A stretch of DNA of 36,201 bases, taken from contig JACQZZ010000015.1 of assembly GCA_016213625.1 (NCBI GenBank), positions 1 through 36,201 of the forward strand, in the 5' to 3' direction. Every line of letters starts with the position of its first letter. Positions within the stretch are counted from its first letter, which is position 1. Below are positions 26,006 through 34,300 of this stretch, one piece after another. Source of the stretch: Actinomycetota bacterium (GTDB lineage: Bacteria; Actinomycetota; Acidimicrobiia; Acidimicrobiales; Ilumatobacteraceae). Position numbers and translations under genes: made by a program. The notes under the pieces were generated by a model. That model had not been told where the DNA came from and did not search any database. It worked only from the letters and a program-made list of their open reading frames with translations.

Positions 26006-27589
26006 ATGACGTATCGGGTGGGCATCGACGTTGGATCCGCGCACACCACGTGGGCGGTGGTCGCGGGAAGCAGTGACGGCACGGTCGACAGCGGAACCAT
26101 CGAGTCCGCTGTCGGAGTACTCCCCGATGGGCAACTCGTCGCCGGCTCGGCACTCGCCGGCGCCACCACGGTGGTGCGCGACTTCGTACCCCGATTGGGC
26201 GACAGCGCTCCGGTGATGGTCGGCACCACCCCCTACGGCGCAGAAGCACTCACTGCATTGTTGGTGGCCACCGTCGTCGACACCGCCCGCCGACAGCACG
26301 GCAGCGACCCCACTGCGGTCGTGATGATCCACGATGACGGCCTCGACCAGTACCGCGCAGGTCAACTCACCGAAGCAGCCCGCCTCGCCGGGATCGCACC
26401 ATCGGCCATCGTGCTCGCCGCGCGCAGCGACGCCACAGCCGCTGGTGGCACCTCGGTCGCGGCTGGTGGGGCGAAGCTCGGCTGGGCACGCGTCCCCGAC
26501 CCGGTGGCACCTGCCGCCGCTGGTGGTGTCGCCATGGGCGCCGCCGGTGGTGCCGCAGTCGCTGCCACCGGCATCGGTGCCGCCGCGCTCATCGCCGACT
26601 CCGGCGCCGCCACCGCGAGCGCCGCGGCACCCATCGCCCCAGCAGGCCCCGCCGGCACGCCGCTCGCGCCCACCGGGCCAGCGGGTACCCCGCTCCAGCC
26701 GGCCGGCCCCTCTGGCACGCCGCTCCAACCCGCAGGCCCCACGGGAACACCCATCCAACCCGCGGCGGGTCCGGGTGGAACGCCGCTCCAGCCGCCCGCC
26801 GCCGGCCCCGGCGGGACACCGCTCACCCCCGGCGCCGGTCCGGCGGGAAGTCCATTGCCCGGGGCCACTCCCCCTCCCACCGTCCCGGTCACTGCTCCCG
26901 TCACGACCGGCATCGGCGTCCCCAAGCCGAAGATCCCCACGTGGGTCACCATCGCCGCCGGCGGCGCGGCCGTGGTCGCCGTCGGCGTCGGCATCGCCGT
27001 CATCGCCAGTGGCGACGACGAGAACCCCACCCTCGGCGGCAGTGAGGTCGTCGTCGATGCCACCGACGCCAACGGCGACCCGGTCACGATCGTCAGCGAC
27101 GGTGGCGGCACCGACACCACGCTCGGCGGCGGCACCGGTGGCGAGCAGTTCGACCTCACCCCCATCCTCGGCACCTGGCTGCAGCCGTGCGAGCCGTTCT
27201 TCGATGGCAGTGGTGCCTCACAGGGTTCGATGACCCTCGAGTCGCCCGGGCCGAACCTGTTGACGTGGGTCATCGATGGCGGCGACGCGGCGAGCGCCGA
27301 CTGTTCGGGCGGCTTCGAATCGGCCATCACCGTCACCTACCAACTGTCCGTCACCAACGCCGGCGAGTCCGCAGGCGTGCAGGCCTTCGTGGCCGACCAG
27401 GTGGGCGATCCGACCTGCACGAGCATCGAACCCGCAGCGTGCGGCCTCGCGCTCGGAACCGCGCAGACACCGCCATCAGCCATCGGTGTCGATGCCAACG
27501 GGCAACTCGTCATCAGCTACGAGACGGTCTCGGGCGATGCCCTACCCACTTCTTGGGAAGTGATGGTCGAGGGTTCCACCCGCGCCTGA
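26006..27589 (+). CDS. Membrane protein: Hsp70-like N-terminal fragment, Pro-rich repeat, TM, outer domain
   Basis: A 527-residue protein. The N-terminus YRVGIDVGSAHTTWAVVAG matches the phosphate-1 loop of actin/Hsp70 ATPases, and residues 40-150 continue like lobe I (VVRDFVPRLGD, AVVMIHDDGLDQYRAGQLTEAARLAGI). The second lobe is absent: an Ala/Gly-rich stretch leads into a Gly-Pro-rich repeat (214-286), one transmembrane helix (about 309-332) and an outer domain (about 385-527) with paired Cys residues. GGGTGACGAG precedes the ATG. A cytoplasmic nucleotide-binding half joined to an exported domain suggests envelope signalling or a structural role. Without lobe II, ATP hydrolysis is doubtful. 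Function unknown. Confidence 0.8.
   Translation: MTYRVGIDVGSAHTTWAVVAGSSDGTVDSGTIESAVGVLPDGQLVAGSALAGATTVVRDFVPRLGDSAPVMVGTTPYGAEALTALLVATVVDTARRQHGSDPTAVVMIHDDGLDQYRAGQLTEAARLAGIAPSAIVLAARSDATAAGGTSVAAGGAKLGWARVPDPVAPAAAGGVAMGAAGGAAVAATGIGAAALIADSGAATASAAAPIAPAGPAGTPLAPTGPAGTPLQPAGPSGTPLQPAGPTGTPIQPAAGPGGTPLQPPAAGPGGTPLTPGAGPAGSPLPGATPPPTVPVTAPVTTGIGVPKPKIPTWVTIAAGGAAVVAVGVGIAVIASGDDENPTLGGSEVVVDATDANGDPVTIVSDGGGTDTTLGGGTGGEQFDLTPILGTWLQPCEPFFDGSGASQGSMTLESPGPNLLTWVIDGGDAASADCSGGFESAITVTYQLSVTNAGESAGVQAFVADQVGDPTCTSIEPAACGLALGTAQTPPSAIGVDANGQLVISYETVSGDALPTSWEVMVEGSTRA
26645..26863 (+). repeat. Seven GPxGTPL-type repeats in the Hsp70-like membrane protein
   Basis: Residues 214-286 contain seven copies of a Gly-Pro-x-Gly-Thr/Ser-Pro-Leu/Ile unit, each about 10-12 residues and mostly ending in Gln-Pro. 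They form a Pro-rich cytoplasmic linker just before the transmembrane helix. The DNA copies are similar but not identical. Confidence 0.9.
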
Positions 27590-27601
27590 GTCGACGACGG
27601 G

Positions 27602-28864
27602 TCAGCAGGGGGCGAGCGCGGGTTCGACCACGGGCTCGCCGTCGAGCGCGGCACGCCAGTGCCGGGCGCGCAGCGTGAGCAGCAGGAACGCGATCAGGCC
27701 CATCACCGCACCTGCGGCGAAGGCGATGCGCAGCGACGACAGGTCGCCGATGAGCCCGATGAGCAACAGCCCCGAGCCGTACGACACGCCGAGGGTGGCC
27801 TGCATGATGGACATCACGCGGCCGCGACTGGCGGGCGGTGCGTCGCGTTGCATGACTGCGGAGAGAGCGATGAACATGCCCGACCAGCCGGCACCGAGCA
27901 CGGCGGCGATGGCAGTGGCCCACACGATGGTGGGTGCAACTGCATAGGCCAGCAGTGCGCCCGACACGAGGAACGCGAGCCAGCCCACCAGGACGGAGCG
28001 TCCGTAGCGGTTGGCGAGCAGGGTGACCACGATGCCACCCGCGATGGCGCCGATGCCTTGCGCCGAGGCCACCATGCCGGTGACCCCGGTGCCGCCGCCG
28101 AACTCGGCTCGCACGTAGATGGGGATGAGACCCATGAACGGCACCGCCGACAGGTTGAACACGGCGAGGAGGACCAGGGCGTGGAAGCAGCCGGGCGTGG
28201 CCCGCAGCGTGCGGAACCCACCCACGAGGCGCTCGCGCACCGTGCCCGAGTCGTTGCCGTGTGGCAAGAAGGGTCGACGCACCATGGCGACCGCCGCGGC
28301 CATGACCACGAAGGAGAAGGCGTTGAACCCGATGGTCCACGCAGGCCCCACCGCGAGCACGAGCACCGACCCCAGGATGGGACCGACCACACGACCGCTG
28401 TTCCACGAGTACACGCCGAGCGACACCATGGCCATCAGTTCGTCGGGCGGCACCAGGTCGGGCTGCATGGCCGCGTACGAGGGCGCCCCGGTGGCACCGG
28501 CCGCGCTGCCCAACAGGATGAGCAACGTCAGCACCGCCGGCGTGCGCACACCCATGCCCAGCGCGACGGCCAGCACGGTGGTGACCGATGCCTGCACCAC
28601 CAGCGCCGAGGCGAAGACCTTCCGTCGGTCGTAACGATCGGCCAACAGCCCGCCCACCGGCGAGGCGATGCCCTGCGGCATGAACGTGGCGAGCGCCACC
28701 AGCCCGGTCTGCACCGCACTGCCCGTGCCGGCGGCCACCAGGCTGCCGACGACGATGAGCTGCACCCAGGTGCCGATGTCGCTGATGACCGCCGCGCCCC
28801 ACAGCAGACGCACCGCTCGGTGGCGGAAGGGGACGAAGGGATGGTTGCTCACGACAAGTACCAA
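27602..28864 (-). CDS. MFS transporter (EntS-like exporter)
   Basis: A 420-residue major facilitator with about 12 hydrophobic helices. The loop 2-3 signature reads VGGLLADRYDRRKVF, and the matching second-half loop reads ANRYGRSVL. The spread of TM segments and the PPASRGRVMSI loop are typical of the enterobactin-exporter-like (DHA3/MFS_3) branch, which export small molecules. The start is TTG 28864 with GGGGG 5 nt upstream, or GTG 28852; both precede the first helix. It lies 33 nt after the Nudix gene on the same strand and may be co-transcribed. It is convergent, 12 nt from the Hsp70-like gene. Confidence 0.88.
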   Translation of the reverse strand: MVLVVSNHPFVPFRHRAVRLLWGAAVISDIGTWVQLIVVGSLVAAGTGSAVQTGLVALATFMPQGIASPVGGLLADRYDRRKVFASALVVQASVTTVLAVALGMGVRTPAVLTLLILLGSAAGATGAPSYAAMQPDLVPPDELMAMVSLGVYSWNSGRVVGPILGSVLVLAVGPAWTIGFNAFSFVVMAAAVAMVRRPFLPHGNDSGTVRERLVGGFRTLRATPGCFHALVLLAVFNLSAVPFMGLIPIYVRAEFGGGTGVTGMVASAQGIGAIAGGIVVTLLANRYGRSVLVGWLAFLVSGALLAYAVAPTIVWATAIAAVLGAGWSGMFIALSAVMQRDAPPASRGRVMSIMQATLGVSYGSGLLLIGLIGDLSSLRIAFAAGAVMGLIAFLLLTLRARHWRAALDGEPVVEPALAPC

Positions 28865-28897
28865 GGTTACCCCCGTGGGTACCGAGGCACCGGGTGG

Positions 28898-29389
28898 TTA
28901 TCGGTGGTCGTCCGACACACCGCGTTCGATGATGGCGCGCAGGTGCGGCCACGCGGCGGCGAAGCCCGCGTGGAGCGGGCGGTGGTCCACCATGTCGAGC
29001 GGCACCCACACCACGGCGTCGGTCTCGAAGTTCACCGAGGCGCCGAAGTGCTGGTGCACTTCCAGCACCACCGTGGTGTACGTCCAGTCGGTGGCCGGGG
29101 CGAACACGTACTCGCCGAGCACGTGGTGACGGGCGGGGATCTCGCCCACCTCCTCACTCGCCTCGCGCATGGCCGCTTCGAACGGGGTCTCGCCCTCGTC
29201 GATGGCGCCACCGGCGATGCTCCACGTGCCGCCCTCGTGGGCCATGGCCGATCGCTGTTGCAGCATCACCAACGGCTCGCCGTCGTGCCGGCGCAACACG
29301 AAGATGACCCCCGCGGCACCGAACACGCCCCAGCGCACGTGCCCATCGGAGCACCTGATGAACCCGTCTCCTGACCGCCGTGCGAACAT
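28898..29389 (-). CDS. Nudix hydrolase
   Basis: A 163-residue Nudix enzyme. The full Nudix box is visible (G61 x5 E67 x7 R75 E76 x2 E79 E80 x G82), which binds Mg2+ and cleaves nucleoside-diphosphate-linked substrates. The upstream part (FGAAGVIFVLRRHDGEPLVMLQQRS) is the standard first sheet. The start may be ATG 29389 or GTG 29398; neither has a clear Shine-Dalgarno. It sits about 20 nt downstream of a strong hairpin and upstream of the MFS exporter. The substrate is unknown; house-cleaning of oxidised or non-canonical nucleotides is usual for this type. Confidence 0.9.
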   Translation of the reverse strand: MFARRSGDGFIRCSDGHVRWGVFGAAGVIFVLRRHDGEPLVMLQQRSAMAHEGGTWSIAGGAIDEGETPFEAAMREASEEVGEIPARHHVLGEYVFAPATDWTYTTVVLEVHQHFGASVNFETDAVVWVPLDMVDHRPLHAGFAAAWPHLRAIIERGVSDDHR

Positions 29390-29410
29390 CGGCGTCACAC
29401 TAGGACCATG

Positions 29411-29449
29411 CGAGTGGGTACTCGCACCCGGGGTGCGAGTACCCACTCG
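29411..29449. promoter_or_regulatory. Perfect 18-bp hairpin upstream of the Nudix gene
   Basis: Arms 29411-29428 and 29432-29449 are perfectly complementary over 18 bp with a 3-nt loop. Each arm contains a smaller inverted repeat (CGAGT/ACTCG). The element CGAGTGGG or its complement recurs at 29461-29468 and 29480-29487. There is no T-run, so it is not a standard terminator. It lies about 40 nt past the stop of the surface protein gene and about 20 nt before the Nudix start (minus strand). It could be a terminator, an RNA processing site or a multi-copy operator. Confidence 0.6.
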
Positions 29450-29490
29450 AATGGCTGTGTCCCACTCGGATGGTGGCGCACCCACTCGGG

Positions 29491-31065
29491 TCAGTAGGTG
29501 TGGTGGCGGCGAGGTGAGCGACGCAGCGACAACACGAGGTAGCCGAGGTCCAGGAACAGCAGGGCCGCCAGCGCCTGCACCACGATGCTCCCCGACGGGC
29601 CGGTGCGCACGAGGTTCTGTGCGGCCACCGTCGTCGAGGTGGGCACCACGGCGCCGGACGCGACCCGAACGGTGGTGGTCGTGCTGGTGGTCGCGGTGGA
29701 CACTCCCACCGCGTTCGTGCTCACGAACGGGCCGGTCGTGGTGGGCTTGCAGACGAACACCACCTGCAGCGTCGGCGTGAGTTTCACCGTCACGTTGGCG
29801 CCGTACATCGCCATGTCGATCTTCCCCGAGCGGGCGGTCCATGTCATGTCGGGCACGTCGAAGGCCACGGTGCTCGGCAGCGCCAATCCGTCGGAGCCCA
29901 CCGCCACCGGCACCGACAGCGGGATCTTCGGCGAGTCCTGCGTGGTCTGCTGCGTGTTGGTCGAGGTGATGGCCAGATCGAGCGTGCCAGTGATGGGTAC
30001 ACCCGGCGTCACGAGGCTGAGGTTGATGCCCGTCTGGAACACGCTGGCCGGAATGGTCACCTTCCACTTCATCTTCGTCAGCGAGAACGCGGCGTCGGCG
30101 GTCACCTGACCCGGCAGCGTGCCGGTGGCATCGAAGTTCAGCGTGCTCAGATCCGGGGTGACGCTGTTCTTGCACGAGGTGGCGTAGGTGGCCGATCCGT
30201 TCGTGGGTGGCGGCAACGTGGTCGTGGTGGCCGGCACCGTCGTCGTGGTGGCCGGGAGCGTGCTGGTGGTTGCGACCGTCGAGGACGAGGCGACCGTGCT
30301 CGAGGACGCCACGGTTGTTGTCGTGGTGGTCGAGGCGCCGCCGGTGACGGCGACCGAGGCGAACGCGCCCGGGGTGGATGGCGTGAACGACGCACCACCC
30401 ACTGCCGACGTGCCGCCCTGGCAGTCGAAGTTGGCCTTGATGAGGCCGCCCGCGACCTGCGCGCTGATGTACACACCGCCGAGGGGCGTGGTGGCGCCGG
30501 GCGCCACCTGTCCGGCGGGAATGGCCGGCAACGAACCGGGAGGTGCCTGTGCGAACGCGACGTCGCCGCCGGTCGGCGTCCACGTCGTGTCACCGAGGTT
30601 CAGGTTCAGCGACAGCGGCGTGGCGGTCTCGTCGCCGGTGCCCGGCAAGCCGTTCGGATCGGTGATCGTCGTGCTGACGTTCGCCGTGAACTGCAGCACC
30701 TGTACGCCCTCGGTGGTGTTCGCACCTTTCAGTCCCACCCACCCCTTGACCGGGATCGAGTTGGCTCCAACCGTCAGCAGACCGAGGTTGTAGCCCGAGA
30801 TCAGCAAGGTCGCCGGCACCGCCGCCTGGAAGCTGACACCACTCAAAGTGATCGTGTCGACTCCAACCGTGGCAGCACTCGGAGTGGCCGTTCCGGACAG
30901 GCCGATGGAGATGTCGCTCCACGTCCCGGTGGCATTGCTCTTGCAGGCGTTGGTGGCGGCCAATGCGACCGCTGGGCGACGCGCCGGCGTCAGCACGACC
31001 GCGGCCGCAAGCGCGACCGCGAGCAAACCCAGCAATATCAAGGCTCCGCGCTGGCGGGTCCGCAT
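29491..31065 (-). CDS. Secreted surface protein, two Cys-bracketed domains, LVRTG sortase-like tail
   Basis: A 524-residue exported protein. ATG 31065 has GGGGAG 5 nt upstream and opens a signal peptide ending near residue 35 (VALA). Domain 1 (about 37-230) starts at Cys in TNACKSN and ends at FDC. A Thr/Ser/Val linker follows, then domain 2 (about 300-470) from TSCKN to FVC, a second Thr-rich linker, then LVRTG, a hydrophobic helix and the tail RRSPRRHHTY. This matches a cell-wall sorting signal of the actinobacterial LAxTG type. Domain 1 is clearly homologous to the N-terminal domain of the divergent WxL-like protein (shared TNAC, W-DIS, GYNLG-LT and FDCQ). Ligand unknown. It probably belongs to the same surface assembly. 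Confidence 0.85.
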   Translation of the reverse strand: MRTRQRGALILLGLLAVALAAAVVLTPARRPAVALAATNACKSNATGTWSDISIGLSGTATPSAATVGVDTITLSGVSFQAAVPATLLISGYNLGLLTVGANSIPVKGWVGLKGANTTEGVQVLQFTANVSTTITDPNGLPGTGDETATPLSLNLNLGDTTWTPTGGDVAFAQAPPGSLPAIPAGQVAPGATTPLGGVYISAQVAGGLIKANFDCQGGTSAVGGASFTPSTPGAFASVAVTGGASTTTTTTVASSSTVASSSTVATTSTLPATTTTVPATTTTLPPPTNGSATYATSCKNSVTPDLSTLNFDATGTLPGQVTADAAFSLTKMKWKVTIPASVFQTGINLSLVTPGVPITGTLDLAITSTNTQQTTQDSPKIPLSVPVAVGSDGLALPSTVAFDVPDMTWTARSGKIDMAMYGANVTVKLTPTLQVVFVCKPTTTGPFVSTNAVGVSTATTSTTTTVRVASGAVVPTSTTVAAQNLVRTGPSGSIVVQALAALLFLDLGYLVLSLRRSPRRHHTY

Positions 31066-31433
31066 GTTGGCTCCCCAAGGATGTGTGGCTCGAAGTGGTA
31101 CCGGCCCCCCAGCCGGCACGCGCACAGCGTGATGCACGAACGCGCATGTGTCAAGCGTGACGAATCATCAAGGTCTCTCAAGCCATCATCAAGGGGTCTT
31201 GACCACCCACGGGAGCGAACTGCTATGGTTCGCCCAACTCCCCACGGAACGTGGTGGAGCGATTGAAGACCACGAGAGGGGACGTCGGCAGACGGCTCGT
31301 GGTATGCCCGACAATTCCACGGTGCTGCGGGGGGTCGCAGCGCCGCTCGTGCGTATCACCCGCCCACCGCGCACTTCCTCGACAGTGGAACGAATTTTCC
31401 GAGCCACCATCATCGAACGAGGGAGTGATCCTC
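31066..31433. promoter_or_regulatory. Divergent regulatory region between the two paralogous surface genes
   Basis: This 368-bp gene-free region appears to hold both promoters. Minus strand: TTGACA (complement of 31149-31154) with a weak -10. Plus strand: TTGACC at 31199-31204 with TATGGT at 31224-31229 (19-nt spacer, extended -10 TG). TCAAG occurs at 31151, 31168, 31178 and 31189, with its inverse CTTGA at 31198. The last pair forms TCAAG-4 nt-CTTGA and overlaps the plus -35. ATCATCAAGG is directly repeated 21 bp apart. The layout suggests a shared regulator acting on both genes. The plus transcript would have a leader of about 200 nt. Confidence 0.5.
31269..31303 (+). promoter_or_regulatory. 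Two-tier hairpin in the 5' leader of the WxL-like gene
   Basis: Outer arms ACCACGAG (31269-31276) and CTCGTGGT (31296-31303) pair perfectly over 8 bp. Inside, CGTC/GACG pair around a GGCA loop (31283-31294). It lies in the predicted leader, about 130 nt before the start codon. It may stabilise or regulate the transcript; no known riboswitch class was recognised. Confidence 0.4.
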
Positions 31434-33206
31434 TTGAACCACCGATCCCGGCGCAGAAGCGCCCTCACCGCGGTTGCGGGCCTGTTGATGGCCGGCGTTG
31501 CCGTGGGAGTGACGAGTGCAGGCGTACAGGCCGCACCCGGCACACTCCCCGTCACCAACGCCTGCCAGAACAACGCCAACGGCAACTGGGCCGACATCAG
31601 CTGGACCCTCAACGGGACCGCCAGCCCCGCCTCCATCCAACTCGGTGACGGCAACGTCACCCTGATCAATGGATCAGTGCAGGGTGCCATCCCAGCTGCG
31701 ATTCTCGTCGCTGGCTACAACCTGGGCGTGCTGACCACCGGCACCAACCTGATCCCCACCCGCATCTGGGTCGCCCGCTCGGCCACGAACGTCGACACGG
31801 GAGGCGGAGCGAAGGGCACCGCCACCCGCACCGATCTCATCGAACTGCCGCTCGCCACGGTCATCGCCGATCCTGACGGCATTCCCGGCGGCGCCGGTCC
31901 GGGCGGAGCCGACGAGACCGCGACACCGATCGACGTGAATCAGCCGCTTCCGGACTGGGTCGTCACGCCGCTCGGCGGCAACGTGCAGTTCTCGCAGGCC
32001 GTCCCTGGCTCGCTGCCGGCGATCGCCGGCCTGGGGCCTGGCGGTACCGCGCTCACTCCGGCCGGCAGCATCTTCACCAACTCCGGCATCACCGGAACAC
32101 CCATCAAGGTGAACTTCGACTGCCAGCCCGGTGTGTCCACTGTGGCAGTCCCACCCGCCACAGCGAACAGCTTCACCCCGGCTGCCAGCATCGGTGCCTT
32201 CGAAGTGGCGGCCGTCGTGGCCCCGCCGACGGCGCCCGTCTGCACCGGTGAGTCGGTGAGCGTCGGTGTCGGCCAGAGTGCGACGATCAACCTCAACAAC
32301 AACTGCACCGACGTGAACGAGGGTCAGGGTGGGGGGAGCCCGTTCACCTTCACGGTCAACCCACCGTCGGCTGGCACGCTCGATCCCACCGCGACGCCCG
32401 GGGTTTACACCTACACCGCTCCCGCGACGGACCCAGGTCCCATCACAGTCGGCTTCACCGCCACCGACACCACCGGTTTGATCAGTGGCTCGGTCGACAT
32501 CAGCATCACCGTGCTCGCCAACCAGTGCGATGCCACGGCGAGTCCGCTCGGGTGCGACCTCACCCAGATCGTGGTCCAACCCGTCGTCGGCACGACCATG
32601 ACGATGGACAAGGTGCCGGGATTCCTGGTGATGTCACCCGTGGTCCTCAACGGCGCGGAGCAGGTGTCGACGGGGTTGCTCAACACCATCACCGTCAACA
32701 ACGCCCGCGGCACTGCGGCGGGCTGGTCGGTCACCGCGTATGTCACTGACATCGGTGCCGCCGGGTCACCCACCTTCAGTCCCCTTCCCGGTGTGACCGT
32801 GCCGCTGTGCTCCAACGGGGGTGCCGGGCCGCTGCTCGGCACTCCGGCGGCTCCTACACCCGCGGCAGATCGCCTGTGCATTCCGGGCGACAACCTCGGA
32901 TGGACCCCGACCGCGGCTGTGGCGCACAACGACATTCCCGGTGATGTCGCCACGGTCACCGCCGGAGCGGCGAGCGCCGCAAGTCCGGCGGAATGGTTGG
33001 CAGCACTCGTGGCGAAGTCGAACCTTCCCGACCCGAGCACCGGCGTCGACGGATTGGGCGGCCTGCTGGGCTCCACCACGCTGTGCGCTGCACCGGTCAA
33101 CCAGGCTGGTGGAACGTTCACCTGCAATGCGAGCATGTATCTGGGCGTTCCCGCGTCTGCCGGCGAGGGCCAGTACACCGGTGGGTTGGTGCTGACCCTC
33201 ATCTGA
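31434..33206 (+). CDS. Secreted protein with WxL-like C-terminal domain
   Basis: A 590-residue exported protein. TTG 31434 is chosen because AGGGAG lies 8 nt upstream; GTG 31425 overlaps that site. The signal peptide ends near VQA (about residue 31). The N-terminal domain (about 35-235) is the Cys-bracketed domain also seen in the divergent gene. An Ig/cadherin-like module (about 265-362) follows. The C-terminal part (about 376-590) resembles WxL domains: TITVNNARGTAAGWSV (W431) and a final YTGGLVLTLI strand. WxL domains bind peptidoglycan non-covalently and work with DUF916-type partners, which is what the next gene encodes. The second motif lacks Trp, so this would be a divergent member. 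No sortase signal is present. Confidence 0.8.
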   Translation: MNHRSRRRSALTAVAGLLMAGVAVGVTSAGVQAAPGTLPVTNACQNNANGNWADISWTLNGTASPASIQLGDGNVTLINGSVQGAIPAAILVAGYNLGVLTTGTNLIPTRIWVARSATNVDTGGGAKGTATRTDLIELPLATVIADPDGIPGGAGPGGADETATPIDVNQPLPDWVVTPLGGNVQFSQAVPGSLPAIAGLGPGGTALTPAGSIFTNSGITGTPIKVNFDCQPGVSTVAVPPATANSFTPAASIGAFEVAAVVAPPTAPVCTGESVSVGVGQSATINLNNNCTDVNEGQGGGSPFTFTVNPPSAGTLDPTATPGVYTYTAPATDPGPITVGFTATDTTGLISGSVDISITVLANQCDATASPLGCDLTQIVVQPVVGTTMTMDKVPGFLVMSPVVLNGAEQVSTGLLNTITVNNARGTAAGWSVTAYVTDIGAAGSPTFSPLPGVTVPLCSNGGAGPLLGTPAAPTPAADRLCIPGDNLGWTPTAAVAHNDIPGDVATVTAGAASAASPAEWLAALVAKSNLPDPSTGVDGLGGLLGSTTLCAAPVNQAGGTFTCNASMYLGVPASAGEGQYTGGLVLTLI

Positions 33207-33236
33207 CGACGGTCACATCGGTTTCAAACAGCACTT

Positions 33237-33278
33237 CGAGCGGGTGGGGCGCCGGCCATCCGGCGTCCCACCCGCTCG
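33237..33278 (+). terminator. 19-bp stem-loop between the WxL-like and DUF916-type genes
   Basis: Arms 33237-33255 and 33260-33278 pair over 19 positions with one G-U wobble and a CCAT loop. It starts 31 nt after the WxL-like stop and ends 26 nt before the next start. There is no long T-run, as is common in actinobacteria. It may act as a partial terminator or a 3' stabiliser, letting the WxL-like protein be made in excess of its membrane partners. Confidence 0.65.
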
Positions 33279-33304
33279 CTTTCAAGAGAAGGACAGCAAC
33301 CATC

Positions 33305-34300
33305 GTGAGAACTCGGCGGACGACACACCGCACGCTTCGCGGAGCGTTGATCGCTGCGGCTGTCCTGCTGTCCTGCGCCCAGGTCGGGCACGCCACGACC
33401 CCACCGGCCGACAGCGGTGGCGGCTCACCACAAGACGCAGGCGGCTTCGCCGTGCAACCGTCCGGCCCGACTGGTCCAGGTGGGCGCGATCACTTCGTCT
33501 ACACGCTGAAGGTGGGCGAGGTGTATCAGGACACCGTGGCCATCTCGAACCTCGGCAGCGAGACCGCCACGTTCGCGATCTACGCCACCGACGCGCAGAA
33601 CACGAGCGACGGCTCGTTCTCGCTGATGCGCGAGGAGGAGTCCCCCACCGACGTCGGGTCGTGGGTGGAACTCGGCGCCACGCAATGGACCGTCGAGCCC
33701 GGCACTCGAGTCGACATCCCGTTCGCCGTCACCGTGCCGGCCGACGTCGCACCCGGCGATCACGTGGGTGCCATCGTCGCCCAGAAGATCGACGATCCCG
33801 ACAACCCGAACGACGGCATCGGGTTCGACGTGCGTGTGCGCGTCGGCGCGCGGCTCTACGTCCGGGTCGACGGGCCGGTGAACCCCTCGCTGGCCATCGA
33901 CGACTTCGCCGTGTCGTACTCGGCGCCGGGCACCCCGTTCAGCGGGGCCGACGCACGAGTCACGTACACCATCACGAACACCGGCGACATCCGACTGTCC
34001 CCGGTCGCGAAGTTGGGCATCTCCGGCGCGTTCGGCCTGGGCGAGGAACGGCTACCCGACCGGCAGATCCCGGAACTGCTGCCCGGCGGATCCGTCGAGA
34101 TCTCCGAGATCGTCCACGACGTGAAGCCGTACATCCGCATCACTGCCGATCTCGACATCTCCTCCGCCGAGACCGCTGTCTCGGCCAACAGTTCCCTCAC
34201 CCAGTGGGCGATTCCGGTGCTCGCGGTCGGCGCACTCGTACTCATCGTCGTCGGATTCCTCGGGTGGCGCATCGTGAGACGCCGACGAGCGAGCGTGTGA
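33305..34300 (+). CDS. DUF916 / WxL-interacting-type membrane protein
   Basis: A 331-residue membrane-anchored surface protein. GTG 33305 has GAAGGA about 11 nt upstream and begins a signal peptide ending near residue 30 (GHA). A beta-sandwich (about 50-170) reads FVYTLKVGEVYQDTVAISNLG, then FAIYATDAQNTSDGSFSL and VPADVAPGDHVGAIVAQ, the pattern of the WxLIP peptidoglycan-binding domain (DUF916). A second sandwich (about 175-295, ARVTYTITNTGDIRLSP) is in the place of the family's DUF3324 domain. One TM helix (about 302-322) and a basic tail RRRRASV end it. In Firmicutes such proteins sit beside WxL genes and bind WxL partners, and the same order is seen here. Its TGA overlaps the next ATG by 1 nt (TGATG). 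Confidence 0.85.
   Translation: MRTRRTTHRTLRGALIAAAVLLSCAQVGHATTPPADSGGGSPQDAGGFAVQPSGPTGPGGRDHFVYTLKVGEVYQDTVAISNLGSETATFAIYATDAQNTSDGSFSLMREEESPTDVGSWVELGATQWTVEPGTRVDIPFAVTVPADVAPGDHVGAIVAQKIDDPDNPNDGIGFDVRVRVGARLYVRVDGPVNPSLAIDDFAVSYSAPGTPFSGADARVTYTITNTGDIRLSPVAKLGISGAFGLGEERLPDRQIPELLPGGSVEISEIVHDVKPYIRITADLDISSAETAVSANSSLTQWAIPVLAVGALVLIVVGFLGWRIVRRRRASV

Noticed and set aside
27659..29374. A 571-codon plus-strand open frame
   Set aside because: It spans the MFS and Nudix genes in antisense, both of which have clear motifs; the product has no recognisable fold.
29411..29449. Hairpin as a standard rho-independent terminator
   Set aside because: No T-run follows on either strand, and repeated boxes nearby suggest another or an additional role, so it was listed as regulatory.
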